From: Paludibacteraceae bacterium
Lineage (GTDB): Bacteria > Bacteroidota > Bacteroidia > Bacteroidales > Paludibacteraceae
Reading direction: 5' to 3'
Length of the DNA: 64,000 nt
NCBI GenBank assembly: GCA_017647145.1
Contig: JAGCLD010000016.1
Location: forward strand, 92,024-156,023
Shown here: one piece after another, positions 55,401-64,000 of the stretch
How the letters are laid out: every line of letters starts with the position of its first letter
Numbering within the stretch: position 1 is the first letter of the stretch
Notes under the pieces: model-generated
Databases searched by the model: none
Seen by the model: only the letters and a program-made list of their open reading frames with translations
What the model was told of the DNA's origin: nothing
Program-made: the position numbers and the translations under genes

Positions 55401-56762
55401 TAGTCTGTGCAATGTCGGAGCACGATTGAGCAACACAGGGTGTCCTTTCATTACGTGTTCCAAGATGTCCCATATCACCGGTTCTTTGCGGTCGATTACT
55501 TTCTTTGCAGATTTAACCGTCTTAACGATGCCACGTTCAATGAGTTTACGGATTACGAATGGTTTGTATAATTCAGCCGCCATATCTTTAGGCAATCCGC
55601 ATTCGTGCATTTTCAATTCCGGTCCTACGACAATAACAGAACGAGCGGAATAGTCAACACGTTTACCCAAGAGGTTTTGACGGAAACGTCCTTGTTTACC
55701 TTTCAAACTATCAGACAAAGATTTCAAAGGACGGTTAGCATCCGTTTTAACTGCACTTGACTTACGTGAGTTATCAAACAGAGAGTCAACAGCTTCTTGA
55801 AGCATACGTTTTTCGTTACGCAAGATTACTTCAGGAGCTTTGATTTCGATTAATCTCTTCAAACGGTTGTTACGGATGATGACGCGTCTATACAAGTCAT
55901 TTAAGTCAGAAGTGGCGAAACGGCCACCATCTAATGGCACCAAAGGACGCAATTCCGGTGGAATCACAGGAACGGTTTTAATAATCATCCATTCAGGTTT
56001 GTTTCTTGTGCGAGACGCTCTGAAAGATTCAACAACTTGCAAACGTTTGAGTGCTTCGTTTTTACGTTGTTGTGATGTATCCGTGTTAGCTTTGTGTCTT
56101 AATTCATATGACAAACTATCCAAGTCAAGACGTTCTAACAAGTCATAGACTGCCTCTGCACCCATTTTAGCCACAAATTTTTGTGGGTCTTTGTCTTCCA
56201 ACAATTGGTTTTCGCGAGGCAATTTGTCCAACAAAGCTAAGTATTCATCTTCAGTGAGCAGTTCGCCATCAGCAACCACTCTTTCATTTGTTGAACTCTT
56301 ATCTCCAATAAGTTCTCCTTCTAAGATACCTGCTTGAATGATAACGTATTTTTCGTAGTAGATAATAGAGTCCAATTTTTTAGTAGGCATACCCAGCAAG
56401 TAGCCCATTTTGTTAGGCAACGAGCGGAAATACCAAATATGAGCCACAGGCACCACCAATTGTATGTGTCCCATGCGTTCACGACGTACTTTTTTCTCAG
56501 TTACTTCTACACCGCAACGATCGCAGACGATTCCTTTGTAACGAATGCGTTTGTACTTTCCACAATGACATTCATAATCGCGTGTAGGACCAAAGATACG
56601 TTCACAAAACAGACCATCGCGTTCAGGTTTATATGTACGATAGTTGATTGTTTCCGGTTTCAACACTTCTCCGCTTGACATTCTCAATATTTCTTCAGGA
56701 GAAGCCAATCCGATGGATATTTTACTGAAACCACCTTTTTTATTATCGTTTTTAAAAGCCAT
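52446..56762 (-). CDS. rpoC: RNA polymerase beta' subunit
   Basis: I start at ATG 56762 ('[21 protein letters not shown]'-type start; 1438 residues); an upstream in-frame ATG would add 18 unconserved residues. The N-terminal zinc ribbon '[20 protein letters not shown]' region, the catalytic '[12 protein letters not shown]' with three Asp near residue 479, and the second Zn cluster '[13 protein letters not shown]' near 900 are present. It is the largest catalytic part of RNA polymerase. It lies 60 bp after rpoB and ends with a terminator. Confidence 0.98.
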   Translation of the reverse strand: MAFKNDNKKGGFSKISIGLASPEEILRMSSGEVLKPETINYRTYKPERDGLFCERIFGPTRDYECHCGKYKRIRYKGIVCDRCGVEVTEKKVRRERMGHIQLVVPVAHIWYFRSLPNKMGYLLGMPTKKLDSIIYYEKYVIIQAGILEGELIGDKSSTNERVVADGELLTEDEYLALLDKLPRENQLLEDKDPQKFVAKMGAEAVYDLLERLDLDSLSYELRHKANTDTSQQRKNEALKRLQVVESFRASRTRNKPEWMIIKTVPVIPPELRPLVPLDGGRFATSDLNDLYRRVIIRNNRLKRLIEIKAPEVILRNEKRMLQEAVDSLFDNSRKSSAVKTDANRPLKSLSDSLKGKQGRFRQNLLGKRVDYSARSVIVVGPELKMHECGLPKDMAAELYKPFVIRKLIERGIVKTVKSAKKVIDRKEPVIWDILEHVMKGHPVLLNRAPTLHRLGIQAFQPKMIEGKAIQLHPLSCTAFNADFDGDQMAVHLPLSNEAVLEAQLLMLASHNILNPANGAPITVPSQDMVLGLYYITKGRDGAKGEGLNFYSPEEAEIAYNEGCVDLHAWITVRTEDLNEQGELTLQTIKTTVGRILVNKCVPKEVGFINEILSKKSLRDIIGNIIKVCGVAKTAKFLDDIKDLGYYMAFRGGLSFNLNDIIIPAEKEQLVAEGNAEVEEIMNNYNMGFITNNERYNQIIDTWTHVNSKLSNVLMKQLSSDNQGFNSVYMMLDSGARGSKEQIRQLSGMRGLMAKPQKAGAEGGQIIENPILSNFKEGLSVLEYFISTHGARKGLADTALKTADAGYLTRRLVDVSHDVIITEEDCGTLRGLMATELKNNEDVVASLYERILGRVSVHDVIHPLTGEILVKAGEEIREDAAKAIQDSPIEQVEIRSVLTCEAKKGVCAKCYGRNLATGRMVNKGEAVGVIAAQSIGEPGTQLTLRTFHVGGVASNVAAESGITLRYDGRLEFDELRTVQAKDENGNPYQVVVSRLAEMRVIDPTTGIVLTTQNVPYGSKLYVKDGDTCAKGTKVCEWDPFNAVIIVEQAGKLQFENVEENVTFKTEIDDATGLREKIIIESRSRDKVPSAHVIGKGGEVLKTYNLPVGAHLVLENGDKIQVGQALVKIPRAVGKAGDITGGLPRVTELFEARNPSNPAVVAEIDGEVSFGKIKRGNRELAITSKSGEVKKYMIPLSKQILVQENDFVRAGTPLSDGAITPEDILLIKGPTAVQDYIVNEVQDVYRLQGVKINDKHFEVIVRQMMRKVEILDPGDTRFLEKQVVDKNEFMEENDRIWGKKVVVDAGDSPNLKAGQIITARKLRDENSMLKRRDLKAVETRDAVPATSNQILQGITRAALQTSSFMSAASFQETTKVLNDAAINGKVDRLEGMKENVICGHLIPAGTGLRGYEKLIVGSKEEYEKILAARNKAVETEEVAE

Positions 56763-56822
56763 AGTTTTATCTATTCGGTTTTTATTTATAAGGCTCATGG
56801 GGATTTTACTCCCCACAAGCTG

Positions 56823-59800
56823 TTAGTCTAAAGTAACGTTAAGGGCTAAACCACGCAATTCGTGTAGCAATACGTTGAGTGATTCAGGGATACTTGGAGT
56901 TGGGAATGGGTCACCTTTAACGATAGCCTCATACGTACGAGCACGTCCCATAACATCATCCGACTTAACCGTTAATATTTCTTGCAAGATGTGTGATGCA
57001 CCGAATGCTTCCAGTGCCCAAACCTCCATTTCTCCGAAACGTTGACCACCAAATTGAGCCTTACCTCCAAGAGGTTGTTGGGTGATTAACGAATATGGTC
57101 CAATAGAACGAGCATGCATCTTATCGTCAACCATGTGACCTAACTTCAAGAAGTAGGTAACCCCCACAGTAGCAGGTTGGTCAAATCTATCACCAGTTCC
57201 ACCATCGTACAAGTATGTTTTACCATAGCGTGGCAAGCCAGCCTTATCAGTCCATTCATTCAAGTCGTCGAGCGAACATCCATCAAAGATAGGTGTAGCA
57301 AACTTCACACCTAATTCTTTACCGGCCCATCCCAATACTGCTTCAAAGATCTGTCCTAAGTTCATACGAGAAGGCACACCAAGTGGGTTTAAGACGATAT
57401 CAACCGGAGTACCATCAGCCAAGAACGGCATATCTTCTTGACGTACGATACGCGATACGATACCCTTGTTACCGTGACGTCCTGCCATTTTGTCTCCCAC
57501 ACGGATTTTGCGTTTTTTAGCGATGTAAACTTTTGCTATTTGCATAATTCCGTTAGGAAGTTCATCACCTATGGTAATATTGAACTTCTTACGTTTGATT
57601 TGCGCATCCAGTTCTTTGTACTTCTTCAAATAGTTCATGATCAATTGACGAATCAATTCATTCTTAGAGTCGTCAGCTGTCCATTTTTCCAATTGAACTA
57701 AGGTATAGTCAATTTCACGCAAACGTTCAGGCGTAAACTTGCTGTTTTTGCTAATCAAGTCAGTACCCAAGAAGTCTTTAACACCGGCAGAGGTTCTTCC
57801 TTCCGTCAAGACAAGCAATTTTTCGATAAGTTGTTCTTTCAACTCAGCAACTTTAGCGTCAAATTCTTCATCCAATTTAGGAAGAATAGCCTTGTCAGCC
57901 ATTTTAGCTTTTCTATCTTTTTGAACTTTAGTGAACAAGCGTTTACCAATTACCACACCTGATAAAGAAGGAGTAGCTTTCAAGGAAGCGTCTTTAACAT
58001 CACCCGCTTTATCACCGAAGATAGCTTTAAGGAGTTTTTCTTCTGGAGAAGGATCAGATTCTCCTTTCGGAGTGATTTTACCGATGATGATATCACCCGG
58101 TTCAATACGTGCTCCGATACGAATAATACCATTTTCGTCCAAGTCTTTGGTAGCTTCTTCACTTACATTAGGAATGTCAGAAGTCAATTCTTCCATACCA
58201 CGTTTCGTTTCACGCACTTCCAAGAGTTGTTCAACAACGTGTACAGAAGTAAAGATATCTTCACGAACAATACGTTCGTTCAATACGATAGCGTCCTCGA
58301 AGTTATAACCTTTCCAAGGGATATAAGCAACTTTCAAGTTTTTACCCAAAGCCAATTCTCCATTTTGTGTAGAATAACCTTCTGTCAAGATTTGTCCTTT
58401 GACAACACGGTCTCCCTTACTTACAATAGGACGCAAGTCTATTGTAGTATTTTGATTTGTTTTTTGGAATTTAGGTAATTTATAACTTACAATTGCAGAT
58501 TCGAAGCTGATAAATTCTTCATCCTCTGTTCTATCATATTTAATTTGAATACTATCAGCATCTACATAGATTACTTCACCATCACCTTCAGCCATTACTT
58601 GCGTACGGGAGTCGGTAATCAATTGGCGCTCGATACCAGTACCCACAATCGGTGCTTCGCTACGCATCAAAGGTACAGCTTGGCGCATCATGTTAGATCC
58701 CATCAACGCGCGGTTAGCATCGTCATGTTCCAAGAATGGGATTAATGCAGCAGCGATAGATGCGATTTGTGAAGGAGCTACGTCCATCAAGTTAACTTCA
58801 GAAGGTAGAACCACTGGGAAATCAGCTTCCAAGCGAGCTTTTACTCTTGGACGAATAAAGTTTCCATTATCATCCAGAGGAGCATTACCTTGAGCTACGG
58901 TTTTATTTTCTTCATCTTCAGCAGTCATGTAAACCACACCTTCTTTTGAAAGGTCTACTTTAGCATTTTCCACCTTACGATAAGGAGTTTCAATAAAACC
59001 AAGTTCATTAATCTTTGCATAAATACACAAAGAAGAGATAAGCCCGATGTTAGGACCTTCAGGTGTTTCAATTGGACACAAACGTCCATAGTGTGTATAG
59101 TGTACGTCACGCACCTCAAAGCCTGCTCTATCACGCGACAAACCACCAGGTCCTAACGCGGACATACGGCGTTTGTGTGTGATTTCAGCCAATGGGTTTT
59201 GTTGGTCCATGAACTGCGACAAAGCATTTGTTCCGAAATAAGAATTGATAACGGATGAAATACTTTTTGCATTGATCAAATCAGTAGGTGTAAAGACTTC
59301 GTTGTCACGCACATTCATACGTTCTCTGATTGTACGAGCCATACGCGCCAAGCCTACACCAAATTGATTGTACAATTGTTCACCAACAGTACGCACACGT
59401 CTGTTACTCAAGTGGTCAATATCATCCACTTCAGCTTTAGAGTTAATCAATTCAATGAGATATTTAATAATCTCAATGATATCTTCCTTAGTCAACACAC
59501 GCACATCCATGGAAGTTTCTAGAGCCAACTTTTTGTTGATTCTATAACGTCCCACATCACCCAAGTCATAACGCTTTTCAGAGAAGAACAAATTATTGAT
59601 AGCTTCTCTAGCAGTAGAATCATCGGGTGGTTCTGCGTTTCTAAGTTGACGATAGATATACATTACAGCTTCTTTTTCCGAGTTGCTCGGGTCTTTTTGT
59701 AATGTATTATATATAATCGAATAGTCAATTTGATTTGCTACTTCTTTATGTAACAGAATCGTAGAGACTCCCGATTCCAAAATATCAGTAATATGTTGTT

Positions 59801-60635
59801 TTTCCAATACAGTTTCACGGTCAATGATTACCTCATTACGTTCGATGGTAACCACTTCACCTGTATCTTCATCTACGAAATCTTCTACCCATGTTTTAAG
59901 AATACGTGCTGCCAACTTACGACCAACTGCACGATTAAGACTAGTTTTAGAAACTTTAATTTCTTCAGCTAATCCAAAGCATTCCAATATAGTTTTGTCG
60001 CTTTCAAAACCAATGGCACGCAACAAAGTAGTAACAGGCAATTTCTTCTTACGGTCGATGTATGCATACATCACGTTATTGATATCCGTTGCAAACTCAA
60101 TCCAAGAGCCACGGAAAGGTATAATACGAGCTGAGTACAGTTTAGTTCCGTTAGCATGTACACTTTGTCCGAAGAACACGCCCGGAGAACGATGTAATTG
60201 TGAAACAATCACACGCTCAGCACCATTTATGACGAACGTACCTTTAGCCGTCATATATGGTATAGTACCCAAATATACGTCTTGCACGACTGTATCGAAA
60301 TCCTCATGATCAGGATCTGTACAGTATAATTTTAATTTAGCTTTAAGAGGTACACTATATGTATAACCTCTTTCTAAGCATTCTTCTATGGAATAACGCG
60401 GTGGATCGATGTAATAATCGAGAAATTCCAAAATAAAGTTATTACGCGTATCTGCAATAGGAAAGTTTTCAGCAAATACTTTGTAAAGTCCTTCAGTCTT
60501 TCTTTGCTCTGGAGAAGTATCCATTTGAAAGAAATCATGGAAAGACTTCAATTGAATCTCCAAGAAATCAGGATAAGGGAACTGATTTTTAATGGAAGCG
60601 AAATTAATTCGCTGATTGATTGATTTTGAAGACAT
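56823..60635 (-). CDS. rpoB: RNA polymerase beta subunit
   Basis: I start at ATG 60635 ('[19 protein letters not shown]'; 1270 residues), preferring it to a TTG two codons upstream. Rifampicin-pocket and fork sequences are seen ('[26 protein letters not shown]', split as '[16 protein letters not shown]' and '[19 protein letters not shown]'), plus '[15 protein letters not shown]' and '[18 protein letters not shown]'. It is part of the core enzyme with rpoC downstream. It is separated from rplL by a hairpin with a T run that may control its share of transcription. Confidence 0.98.
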   Translation of the reverse strand: MSSKSINQRINFASIKNQFPYPDFLEIQLKSFHDFFQMDTSPEQRKTEGLYKVFAENFPIADTRNNFILEFLDYYIDPPRYSIEECLERGYTYSVPLKAKLKLYCTDPDHEDFDTVVQDVYLGTIPYMTAKGTFVINGAERVIVSQLHRSPGVFFGQSVHANGTKLYSARIIPFRGSWIEFATDINNVMYAYIDRKKKLPVTTLLRAIGFESDKTILECFGLAEEIKVSKTSLNRAVGRKLAARILKTWVEDFVDEDTGEVVTIERNEVIIDRETVLEKQHITDILESGVSTILLHKEVANQIDYSIIYNTLQKDPSNSEKEAVMYIYRQLRNAEPPDDSTAREAINNLFFSEKRYDLGDVGRYRINKKLALETSMDVRVLTKEDIIEIIKYLIELINSKAEVDDIDHLSNRRVRTVGEQLYNQFGVGLARMARTIRERMNVRDNEVFTPTDLINAKSISSVINSYFGTNALSQFMDQQNPLAEITHKRRMSALGPGGLSRDRAGFEVRDVHYTHYGRLCPIETPEGPNIGLISSLCIYAKINELGFIETPYRKVENAKVDLSKEGVVYMTAEDEENKTVAQGNAPLDDNGNFIRPRVKARLEADFPVVLPSEVNLMDVAPSQIASIAAALIPFLEHDDANRALMGSNMMRQAVPLMRSEAPIVGTGIERQLITDSRTQVMAEGDGEVIYVDADSIQIKYDRTEDEEFISFESAIVSYKLPKFQKTNQNTTIDLRPIVSKGDRVVKGQILTEGYSTQNGELALGKNLKVAYIPWKGYNFEDAIVLNERIVREDIFTSVHVVEQLLEVRETKRGMEELTSDIPNVSEEATKDLDENGIIRIGARIEPGDIIIGKITPKGESDPSPEEKLLKAIFGDKAGDVKDASLKATPSLSGVVIGKRLFTKVQKDRKAKMADKAILPKLDEEFDAKVAELKEQLIEKLLVLTEGRTSAGVKDFLGTDLISKNSKFTPERLREIDYTLVQLEKWTADDSKNELIRQLIMNYLKKYKELDAQIKRKKFNITIGDELPNGIMQIAKVYIAKKRKIRVGDKMAGRHGNKGIVSRIVRQEDMPFLADGTPVDIVLNPLGVPSRMNLGQIFEAVLGWAGKELGVKFATPIFDGCSLDDLNEWTDKAGLPRYGKTYLYDGGTGDRFDQPATVGVTYFLKLGHMVDDKMHARSIGPYSLITQQPLGGKAQFGGQRFGEMEVWALEAFGASHILQEILTVKSDDVMGRARTYEAIVKGDPFPTPSIPESLNVLLHELRGLALNVTLD

Positions 60636-60684
60636 TTTCAAAGAAGTTTTAATAAGACAAAGAACCTAAAATGAATTTATAGAC

Positions 60685-60721
60685 AAAAAGGTTTAGAACC
60701 TCCTTATAGAGGTCCTAAACC
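60685..60721 (-). terminator. Hairpin with T run between rplL and rpoB (possible attenuator)
   Basis: A 13-bp stem (60690-60702 with 60709-60721, one A-C mismatch, 6-base loop) is followed on the minus strand by five T. It lies 22 bases after the rplL stop and about 50 bases before the rpoB start, so partial termination there is plausible. Confidence 0.75.
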
Positions 60722-60742
60722 ATAAATTTGACTTAAAAGTCA

Positions 60743-61117
60743 TTATTTAAGTTCAACTTCTGCTCCGCCTTCTTCAAGTTGTTTTTTCAAGTTGTCGGCT
60801 TCGTCCTTAGCAACGCCTTCCTTGAGTACAGAAGGAGCAGCATCAACTAAATCTTTTGCTTCTTTCAAGCCAAGACCAGTTAATTCTTTCACGAGTTTAA
60901 CAATAGCCAATTTGCTTGCACCAGCTGATTTCAATACTACATCAAAAGATGTTTTTTCTTCTACAGCCTCAGCTGCAGCAGCAGGGCCAGCAGCAACAGC
61001 AACAGCCGCAGCAGCAGGTTCAATACCATACTCGTCTTTCAAAATTTGAGCTAACTCGTTTACTTCTTTTACGGTCAAGTTAACTAGTTGTTCTGCAAAA
61101 GCTTTCAAATCTGCCAT
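60743..61117 (-). CDS. rplL: Ribosomal protein L7/L12
   Basis: The 124-residue protein has the N-terminal dimerisation helices ('[23 protein letters not shown]'), an Ala-rich hinge and the C-terminal factor-binding domain '[35 protein letters not shown]'. It forms the L7/L12 stalk that recruits translation GTPases. It follows rplJ by 45 bp. Confidence 0.98.
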   Translation of the reverse strand: MADLKAFAEQLVNLTVKEVNELAQILKDEYGIEPAAAAVAVAAGPAAAAEAVEEKTSFDVVLKSAGASKLAIVKLVKELTGLGLKEAKDLVDAAPSVLKEGVAKDEADNLKKQLEEGGAEVELK

Positions 61118-61162
61118 TTTCTTAAAATTTATTGAGATTATTTTTTTCTATTTTTTTATTTA

Positions 61163-61684
61163 TTATCTTTCTCCCAGCGTTTTCAATACGCCATGGATTG
61201 TATTTCCTCCAGATTGGAGTGCTGACACAACGTTCTTAGCAGGAGATTGCAACAATGCAACGAGGTCTCCGATAAGTTCGTTTTTGCTCTTCAATTGAGC
61301 CAATACGTCTAATTGATTTGCACCTACGAAGAAAGTTTCTTCTACATAAGCAGCCTTTAATTGAGGTTTAGCGTCCTTATCTTTTCCGATGAATTCTTTG
61401 ATTAACTTAGCAGGCACATTACCTGTATTAGTAAGCATCAAAGCAGTTTCACCTTTTAAAGAGTCAAATAAAGGAGAAAAATCTACAGAAGATTGTTCTA
61501 ATGCTTTAAGGAGTAACTTATTCTTCACTACTACCAATTTCACATCTTTTTTGTAGCAGAGGCGACGCAATTCGCTTGTACGAGCAGCATCTAAACCACC
61601 GATATTAGTAAGATAGAAATGAGCGTATTGTGAAAGAATATCTTGTAGTTGCGCAATAACAGTGCTTTTATCTTCCTTTTTCAT
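61163..61684 (-). CDS. rplJ: Ribosomal protein L10
   Basis: The 173-residue protein carries 'LRRLCYKKDVKLVVVKNKLLLKAL' and a C-terminal helix region that holds L7/L12 dimers at the stalk base. The gap from rplA is 12 bp, so no room exists for a long L10 autoregulatory leader at that point. Confidence 0.97.
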   Translation of the reverse strand: MKKEDKSTVIAQLQDILSQYAHFYLTNIGGLDAARTSELRRLCYKKDVKLVVVKNKLLLKALEQSSVDFSPLFDSLKGETALMLTNTGNVPAKLIKEFIGKDKDAKPQLKAAYVEETFFVGANQLDVLAQLKSKNELIGDLVALLQSPAKNVVSALQSGGNTIHGVLKTLGER

Positions 61685-61696
61685 AATTACTTATTT

Positions 61697-62392
61697 TTAA
61701 TCTTCTACCAACTTAGGATCGATTTTAATACCAGGTCCCATTGTACTTGAAAGATAAATGCTCTTTACGTATGTTCCTTTTGCTGTAGCAGGTTTTAATT
61801 TAATCAAAGTAAGAATAAATTCACGTGCATTTTGTTCAATTTGTTCTGGAGTAAAAGATACTTTACCAACAGAAGTATGCACAATACCATATTTATCAAC
61901 TTTGAAGTCAATTTTACCTTGTTTAACTTCTTTTACAGCCTTTGCTACATCAGGAGTAACAGTACCGCTTTTAGGGTTTGGCATCAAGCCACGAGGTCCT
62001 AAGACACGGCCTAACGCACCTAATTTACCCATTACAGCTGGCATAGTAATGATTACATCAATATCGGTCCAACCGCCTTTAATTTTTTCGATGTATTCAT
62101 CCAATCCAACGTAATCAGCACCAGCTTCCTTCGCTGCAGCTTCTTGATCTGGAGTACACAACGCAAGAACCCTCACTTGTTTACCAGTACCATTAGGCAA
62201 TGACACCACTCCACGAACCATTTGGTTAGCTTTACGAGGGTCAACACCCAAACGTACGTCTATATCAACAGAAGCATCAAATTTAGTTCTAGTAACTTCT
62301 TTTAATATTGTAGCGGCTTCGTTCAAAGTATAAGCTTTTCCTGCTTCTATTTTCTCCAAAGCCAATTTCTGATTTTTAGTTAATTTACTCAT
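61697..62392 (-). CDS. rplA: Ribosomal protein L1
   Basis: The 231-residue protein shows '[20 protein letters not shown]', '[25 protein letters not shown]' and '[14 protein letters not shown]', all typical. It binds 23S rRNA at the L1 stalk and in other bacteria also represses its own mRNA. The gene follows rplK by 17 bp. Confidence 0.98.
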   Translation of the reverse strand: MSKLTKNQKLALEKIEAGKAYTLNEAATILKEVTRTKFDASVDIDVRLGVDPRKANQMVRGVVSLPNGTGKQVRVLALCTPDQEAAAKEAGADYVGLDEYIEKIKGGWTDIDVIITMPAVMGKLGALGRVLGPRGLMPNPKSGTVTPDVAKAVKEVKQGKIDFKVDKYGIVHTSVGKVSFTPEQIEQNAREFILTLIKLKPATAKGTYVKSIYLSSTMGPGIKIDPKLVED

Positions 62393-62409
62393 AATTTTGC
62401 GTTTGAAGT

Positions 62410-62835
62410 TTATTGTTTAACAGTGATACCCATACTACGTGCCGTACCAGCCACCATGCTGATAGCTGCTTCTAATTCAAAGCAGTTAAGGTCAGCCATT
62501 TTGTCAGTGGCAATAGCAGTTACTTGTTCCATTGTAACGGTAGCAACCTTCTTACGATTAGGTTCAGCCGATCCACTTTTAATTTTAGCAGCTTCCAACA
62601 ATTGGATTGCTACAGGTGGAGTTTTTACAATGAAGTCAAATGACTTATCTGAATAATACGTAATAACGACCGGAAGAACTTTTCCAGCCTTGTCTTGGGT
62701 TCTGGCATTAAATTGTTTGCAAAACTCCATAATATTGATCCCTTTAGAACCCAACGCAGGTCCTACAGGAGGAGAGGGATTTGCAGCACCTCCCTTAATC
62801 TGCAATTTAATAAGTCCAGCAATCTCTTTTGCCAT
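62410..62835 (-). CDS. rplK: Ribosomal protein L11
   Basis: The 141-residue protein contains '[29 protein letters not shown]', the Pro-rich GTPase-centre signature of L11, and ends '[10 protein letters not shown]'. It lies 49 bp after nusG. Confidence 0.98.
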   Translation of the reverse strand: MAKEIAGLIKLQIKGGAANPSPPVGPALGSKGINIMEFCKQFNARTQDKAGKVLPVVITYYSDKSFDFIVKTPPVAIQLLEAAKIKSGSAEPNRKKVATVTMEQVTAIATDKMADLNCFELEAAISMVAGTARSMGITVKQ

Positions 62836-62884
62836 AATTACTTAATTTATTTGTTTCATAAAACACAGATAGGTTCGTAACAAC

Positions 62885-63433
62885 CTAATCCTTTTTCTCC
62901 ACTTGGGTAAAACTTAATTCTACCGGATTTTTCCGACCGAAAATCATAACCATTATTTTCAGTTTCTTCTTTTCAGTCATGACTTCTTCGATAACACCTT
63001 CAAAGCCATTGAAAGGTCCATATACTACACGAACCGTTTCACCAACTACGAAAGGAGTCATTAATTCAACATCAGCTTCTTGAAGTTCGTCCACTTTACC
63101 GAGGATTCGGTCAACCTCAACTTTTCTCACCGGAATAGGAGCATTATCCTTTTCGGTCAAAAAGCCGAGAACATTAGGAACATTTCTGAGTTGATGTTGA
63201 GTCTCACCTACAAGATTAGCTTCTACCAACACGTATCCTGGTAAATAGGTTCTTTCTTTAAGAATTTTTTTACCATTACGTAATTGATAGACTTTTTCTG
63301 TTGGGATTACAACTTGTGCAACGGTGTTACCTAAATCAGAATTTTTGATAGCTGCATCAATGTATTCTTTCACTTTAGATTCTTTACCACCGATAGCACG
63401 TAGCACGTACCATTTAAAATTTGTATCAGCCAC
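62885..63433 (-). CDS. nusG: Transcription termination/antitermination factor NusG
   Basis: The 182-residue protein has the NGN domain ('KWYVLRAIGGKESKVKEYI', 'YLPGYVLVEANL') and the KOW domain ('VGETVRVVYGPFNGFEGVIEEV'). It binds RNA polymerase and links it to Rho or the ribosome. It follows secE by 23 bp. Confidence 0.97.
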   Translation of the reverse strand: MADTNFKWYVLRAIGGKESKVKEYIDAAIKNSDLGNTVAQVVIPTEKVYQLRNGKKILKERTYLPGYVLVEANLVGETQHQLRNVPNVLGFLTEKDNAPIPVRKVEVDRILGKVDELQEADVELMTPFVVGETVRVVYGPFNGFEGVIEEVMTEKKKLKIMVMIFGRKNPVELSFTQVEKKD

Positions 63434-63456
63434 TTTTGTATACCTCCAGAAAATAA

Positions 63457-63645
63457 TTAGAAAATCTTATAAACAAGAGTCATGAGAGATTCAAAACCCA
63501 AGTCCATAAGCCATACTACCAATGCAATTATGATGGAAGCTATTAAAACCACAACCGCACTATTAACTAATTCCTTGCCTGAAGGCCAAGAAACTTTATG
63601 GACCAGTTCTGAATAAGATTCCTTAATACTGTTTATTAATTTCAT
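63457..63645 (-). CDS. secE: Preprotein translocase subunit SecE
   Basis: This 62-residue single-span form has an amphipathic N-terminal helix with 'ELVHKVSWPSGKEL' (the conserved Trp-Pro motif) and one membrane helix at about residues 29-48. It clamps SecY in the translocon. It lies 16 bp after the Trp tRNA gene. Confidence 0.97.
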   Translation of the reverse strand: MKLINSIKESYSELVHKVSWPSGKELVNSAVVVLIASIIIALVVWLMDLGFESLMTLVYKIF

Positions 63646-63661
63646 ACCTTATGGATTTTAG

Positions 63662-63734
63662 CACGGGCAGAGAGGCTCGAACTCCCGACCCTCGGTTTTG
63701 GAGACCGATGCTCTACCAACTGAGCTACGCCCGT
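63662..63734 (-). tRNA. trpT: tRNA-Trp (CCA)
   Basis: The 73-base gene has a 7-bp acceptor stem (one G-U), D arm, anticodon loop CTCCAAA with anticodon CCA, and T arm containing GTTCGAG. The discriminator base is G and the CCA end is not encoded. Position between tuf and secE is usual. Confidence 0.97.
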
Positions 63735-63744
63735 GTATTGAATC

Positions 63745-63778
63745 CTAAAGTTTGGACACTCACATGTCCAAACTTTAG
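63745..63778 (-). promoter_or_regulatory. Perfect hairpin between tuf and tRNA-Trp
   Basis: A perfect 14-bp inverted repeat (63745-63758 with 63765-63778) with a 6-base loop lies 29 bases after the tuf stop. No T run follows, so it may serve RNA processing or 3'-end protection rather than full termination. Confidence 0.65.
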
Positions 63779-63807
63779 TGATTCGTTTATACTTTATCTA
63801 CTTTTGA

Positions 63808-64000
63808 TTAGTCAATCAAAGCTGTGATTTGACCAGAACCTACAGTACGTCCACCTTCACGGATAGCGAATGTAAGACCCTGTTCCATAGCGATTGGATG
63901 AATCAGTTCGATAGTCATTTCTACGTTATCGCCAGGCATGCACATTTCTGTACCTTCTGGTAAGTTACAAACACCAGTTAAGTAAGTTGTTCTGAAGTAG
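63808..64000 (-). CDS. tuf: Elongation factor Tu (C-terminal fragment; start beyond window)
   Basis: The visible 63 codons encode the end of EF-Tu domain 3: '[21 protein letters not shown]' split over 'CMPGDNVEM' and '[28 protein letters not shown]', ending 'ITALID'. EF-Tu carries aminoacyl-tRNA to the ribosome. It is the head of the tuf-trpT-secE-nusG cluster as far as the window shows. Confidence 0.97.
   Translation of the reverse strand, partial: YFRTTYLTGVCNLPEGTEMCMPGDNVEMTIELIHPIAMEQGLTFAIREGGRTVGSGQITALID

Overview
The window looks like chromosomal DNA of a Bacteroidales bacterium (phylum Bacteroidota) that has a type IX secretion system (T9SS). The grounds are: large surface proteins ending in T9SS-type sorting domains, Bacteroidota promoters of the form TTTG-N19/20-TAnnTTTG, absence of obvious Shine-Dalgarno sites, a Bacteroidota-type omega/Rpb6-like subunit next to BamD, and the pyrB-pyrI-flavin reductase-glyA order. 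I do not assign genus or species. Every gene except one (L-asparaginase) is on the minus strand.

Layout from left to right. (1) 1-10802: three large secreted proteins made of jelly-roll, fibronectin III, PKD/Ig-like and C-terminal sorting modules; the first runs off the left edge. (2) 11119-12308: the omega/Rpb6-like subunit and the BamD lipoprotein. (3) 13041-20061: a cassette of a small tail-anchored protein followed by a 2169-residue T9SS surface protein. The small gene is interrupted by a run of 13 C on its coding strand; losing one C would restore a 167-residue protein. (4) 20989-24435: two GH13 alpha-amylase-family lipoproteins. (5) 25096-29915: prolyl oligopeptidase-family lipoprotein, SufE and RNase R. 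(6) 29973-37121: a second, paralogous cassette (166-residue tail-anchored protein plus 2212-residue surface protein), here with an intact small gene. (7) 37405-44817: a seven-gene run, read from its promoter as HAD phosphatase, FKBP lipoprotein, putative porin, ABC-F ATPase, mnmA, xseA, folB. (8) 45137-48772: plus-strand ansA facing a glycosyltransferase / radical SAM / GH114 lipoprotein run. (9) 48885-52150: pyrB-pyrI-flavin reductase-glyA. (10) 52446-64000: the tuf-trpT-secE-nusG-rplKAJL-rpoBC transcription/translation cluster.

The most unusual content is the pair of paralogous small-protein/giant-protein cassettes, one carrying an apparent slipped-strand (phase-variation) tract, and a family of intergenic repeats at four places (about 12.4, 20.4, 37.3 and 52.3 kb). 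These repeats are arrays of strictly phased 11-bp units in two consecutive sequence types. At two of the sites they are followed by a shared core and by hairpin modules whose stems differ in sequence but keep their pairing. I do not recognise either the cassettes or the repeat family as a described system. All statements rest on reading the sequence; no database search was run.
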